From contig JAIWOS010000081.1 in the NCBI GenBank assembly GCA_020217265.1, positions 1-10,000 on the forward strand: a DNA stretch of 10,000 bases, in the 5' to 3' direction. Made by a program: the position numbers and the translations under genes. Numbering within the stretch: the stretch's first letter is position 1; each line of letters begins with the position of its first letter. Origin of the DNA: Thiobacillus sp. GTDB taxonomy: Bacteria; Pseudomonadota; Gammaproteobacteria; Burkholderiales; Thiobacillaceae. Shown here in pieces: positions 8,618-10,000 of the stretch. Under the pieces are notes generated by a model that did no database searches, was not told the origin of the DNA, and saw only the letters and a list, made by a program, of their open reading frames with translations.

Positions 8618-9505
8618 ATGCGGCCGGGTTCGACACGATTCCTGCTCGTCATTTGCCTGGCGCTCATCGTCAACCTGCCGCTGCCCGCATGGTCACGTGT
8701 GGAGACCGCGCAGACGAAGCAGACGCTGGCCTACGGCAGTGACCCCCTGCAGGCCCTCGACCTATGGCTGGCGCGCGAGGCGCGTGCGCCGCTCGTCGTG
8801 TTCGTACACGGTGGCGGCTGGAAGCGCGGCGACAAGGACAACGCCACCGGCCGCCACAAAGCGCCGCACTACACCGGGCAGGGTTATGCGTTCGCCTCGA
8901 TCAATTACCGGCTGGTACCGACTGTCCGCGTCGAGGGTCAGGCCGCCGACGTGGCCGCCGCGCTGAAATACCTGATCGATCGCGCTCCGGAATTCGGCAT
9001 CGACCCGGGCCGGGTCGTGCTGATGGGGCACAGTGCCGGGGCGCATCTGGTCGCGCTGGTCGGCACCGATCCGGCTTATCTGCGGGCAGCCGGGCTGGCA
9101 CCCGAGGCCGTGCGCGGCGTGATCGCCATCGACGGGGCGGCCTACGATGTGCCGGGGCAAATGGCAAGCGGCCCCCGTCTGATGCAAGGCACCTACACGG
9201 AGGCTTTCGGCACCGACCCCGCCCGCCAGCGCGCACTCTCACCCGTCTGGCAGGCGGATGAGCCCAACGTCGCCGAGTTCCTGCTGCTCTACGTGCAGCG
9301 CGAGGACGGCATCGAGCAGGCGCGGGCGCTGGGCGCAGCCCTCGAACGCGGCGGCAGCCGGGTCGAGCACGGCCGCTTTCCCGGCCGGGGCCTGCTCGGG
9401 CACATGGAAATCAACCGTCGCCTGGGCGAGACCGGTTTTCCGGCCACCCGCCGCGTCGACGACTGGTTGAATCGGATCTTTGGCGAGCCTGCGCCCGGTC
9501 CCTAA
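8618..9505 (+). CDS. Exported alpha/beta hydrolase (esterase-like)
   Basis: A 295-residue serine hydrolase of the HSL/carboxylesterase type (alpha/beta hydrolase fold-3); substrate unknown. Residues 1-26 look like a signal peptide: RFLLVICLALIVNLPLPAWS, with cleavage likely after PAWS. HGGGW (64-68) is the oxyanion-hole motif, Ser139 in GHSAGAH is the nucleophile, and Asp230 and His262 (GHMEI) are the likely remaining triad members by position. The HGGGW motif and size also recall kynurenine formamidase-like and feruloyl or acetyl esterase families, so the activity cannot be fixed. ATG 8618 has a GGCGGGA stretch 5 nt upstream; an in-frame GTG at 8603 is an alternative. The gene begins 17 nt after the ndh stop and is probably cotranscribed with it. 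A periplasmic location is inferred. Confidence 0.85.
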   Translation: MRPGSTRFLLVICLALIVNLPLPAWSRVETAQTKQTLAYGSDPLQALDLWLAREARAPLVVFVHGGGWKRGDKDNATGRHKAPHYTGQGYAFASINYRLVPTVRVEGQAADVAAALKYLIDRAPEFGIDPGRVVLMGHSAGAHLVALVGTDPAYLRAAGLAPEAVRGVIAIDGAAYDVPGQMASGPRLMQGTYTEAFGTDPARQRALSPVWQADEPNVAEFLLLYVQREDGIEQARALGAALERGGSRVEHGRFPGRGLLGHMEINRRLGETGFPATRRVDDWLNRIFGEPAPGP

Positions 9506-9746
9506 CGCAATTTTTTTGCCTGTGACTCAAGCCAGCCTCGCCTTGGCCGATATTGGCCTTGCCTGTCACGCCCTCATCTGGCGCATACCCTTGAATGCCC
9601 CACGGCAGCGCGTGCAGTCGTCAGAACCAATAACGGGGATACTTCCGCGCCATGCTGTTTGCCTACCCAGCCTGTCTTTTGCCGACGTGGACCGTCGCCG
9701 CGATCTCGCGCGCTTGCGCGCCTGATCTGTCACGAATCCATCGGCC
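9506..9746. other. Intergenic gap, no convincing gene
   Basis: 241 nt between the hydrolase and the MHYT gene. Short open frames here lack recognisable products or ribosome-binding sites. A T7 tract (9511-9517) follows the hydrolase stop but has only a 4-bp stem before it. A short GC hairpin, GCGCGC-TT-GCGCGC (9708-9721), framed by GATC on both sides (9702-9705 and 9724-9727), lies 25 nt before the next ATG. No clear promoter was recognised, although the downstream gene needs one. Confidence 0.5.
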
Positions 9747-10000
9747 ATGACGCTGCGCTTCCTGACCGAGCCGCCCGACGCCAGTCTGCTGATCTACGGG
9801 GTGTATCAACCCTGGCTGGTCATGCTGTCGGTACTGGTCGCGATCTTCGCTTCCATCGTGGCGCTGGAAACCGCGCGTCAACTGGAAAAAACCGCATCCG
9901 GTCGGGTGCGCACGATCCTCCTGATCGTCGGCTCGCTGGCCTTGGGCGGCGGCGTCTGGTCGATGCATTTCGTCGGGATGCTGGCGTTTCAGCTCTGCGG
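9747..10000 (+). CDS. MHYT-domain membrane sensor protein (N-terminal part)
   Basis: Only the first 84 codons are in the window. The segment holds two hydrophobic helices, about 22-40 (PWLVMLSVLVAIFASIVAL) and 57-75, the second running into WSMHFVGMLAF (71-81). This is the signature of the MHYT domain, an integral-membrane sensor proposed to bind copper and to sense diatomic gas or redox state. In proteobacteria this domain usually precedes GGDEF/EAL cyclic-di-GMP modules or a histidine kinase, but that part lies outside the window. An in-frame stop at 9723-9725 limits the start, and ATG 9747 is the only good candidate. No clear Shine-Dalgarno is seen before it. Confidence 0.8.
   Translation, partial: MTLRFLTEPPDASLLIYGVYQPWLVMLSVLVAIFASIVALETARQLEKTASGRVRTILLIVGSLALGGGVWSMHFVGMLAFQLC

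Noticed and set aside
9490..9517. Intrinsic terminator after the hydrolase
   Set aside because: A T7 tract is present, but the only stem (TGCG/CGCA) is 4 bp with a 12-nt loop, too weak to call.

Overview
The window is GC-rich, tightly packed bacterial DNA that looks chromosomal and most likely comes from a sulfur-oxidising betaproteobacterium (a Thiobacillus-like organism fits). The reasons are the separate trpG-trpD-trpC genes, a TATAATCGCC-type core promoter, a sulfide:quinone reductase very like that of Acidithiobacillus, and a FisR-type sigma-54 activator beside it. The taxon is an inference; no rRNA or other marker gene is present.

Region 1 (1-2656) is a sulfide-response unit. A minus-strand sigma-54 activator, cut by the left window edge, has a PAS sensor with three cysteines spaced as in FisR. 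It diverges from a plus-strand sulfide:quinone oxidoreductase that keeps all three catalytic cysteines. The gap between them holds a 26-bp dyad (candidate activator site) and a near-perfect -24/-12 sigma-54 promoter. A strong intrinsic terminator closes the sqr unit.

Region 2 (2681-5555) is a tryptophan operon segment, trpG-trpD-trpC, with its own TATAAT promoter and no trpE in view. Between trpD and trpC sits a low-GC, roughly 435-bp unit consisting almost entirely of a GxxExxY-family (PD-(D/E)XK-like) gene. It has 27-nt inverted ends built as three GGGAGG blocks separated by 3-nt linkers, and TTGAT on both sides as a possible target duplication. Removing it restores a plausible trpD-trpC junction with a 5-nt gap. 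A 64-bp foldback made only of the same kind of ends lies just after trpC (5566-5629), in the convergent gap before the next gene. It looks like a coding-free miniature relative. This pair is the most interesting signal in the window.

Region 3 (5640-8600) holds a minus-strand HerA/YjgR-type ATPase diverging from ndh, a type II NADH dehydrogenase very similar to E. coli Ndh that starts at TTG.

Region 4 (8618-10000) holds an exported alpha/beta hydrolase 17 nt after ndh, then a 241-nt gap without a convincing gene, then the start of a membrane MHYT-domain sensor that runs off the right edge.

Functionally, Sqr and Ndh both feed electrons into the quinone pool, from sulfide and NADH respectively. 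The trp genes, ATPase and hydrolase are housekeeping or of unknown role. No stretch over 300 bases lacks a gene, and no tRNA, rRNA or CRISPR array was seen.
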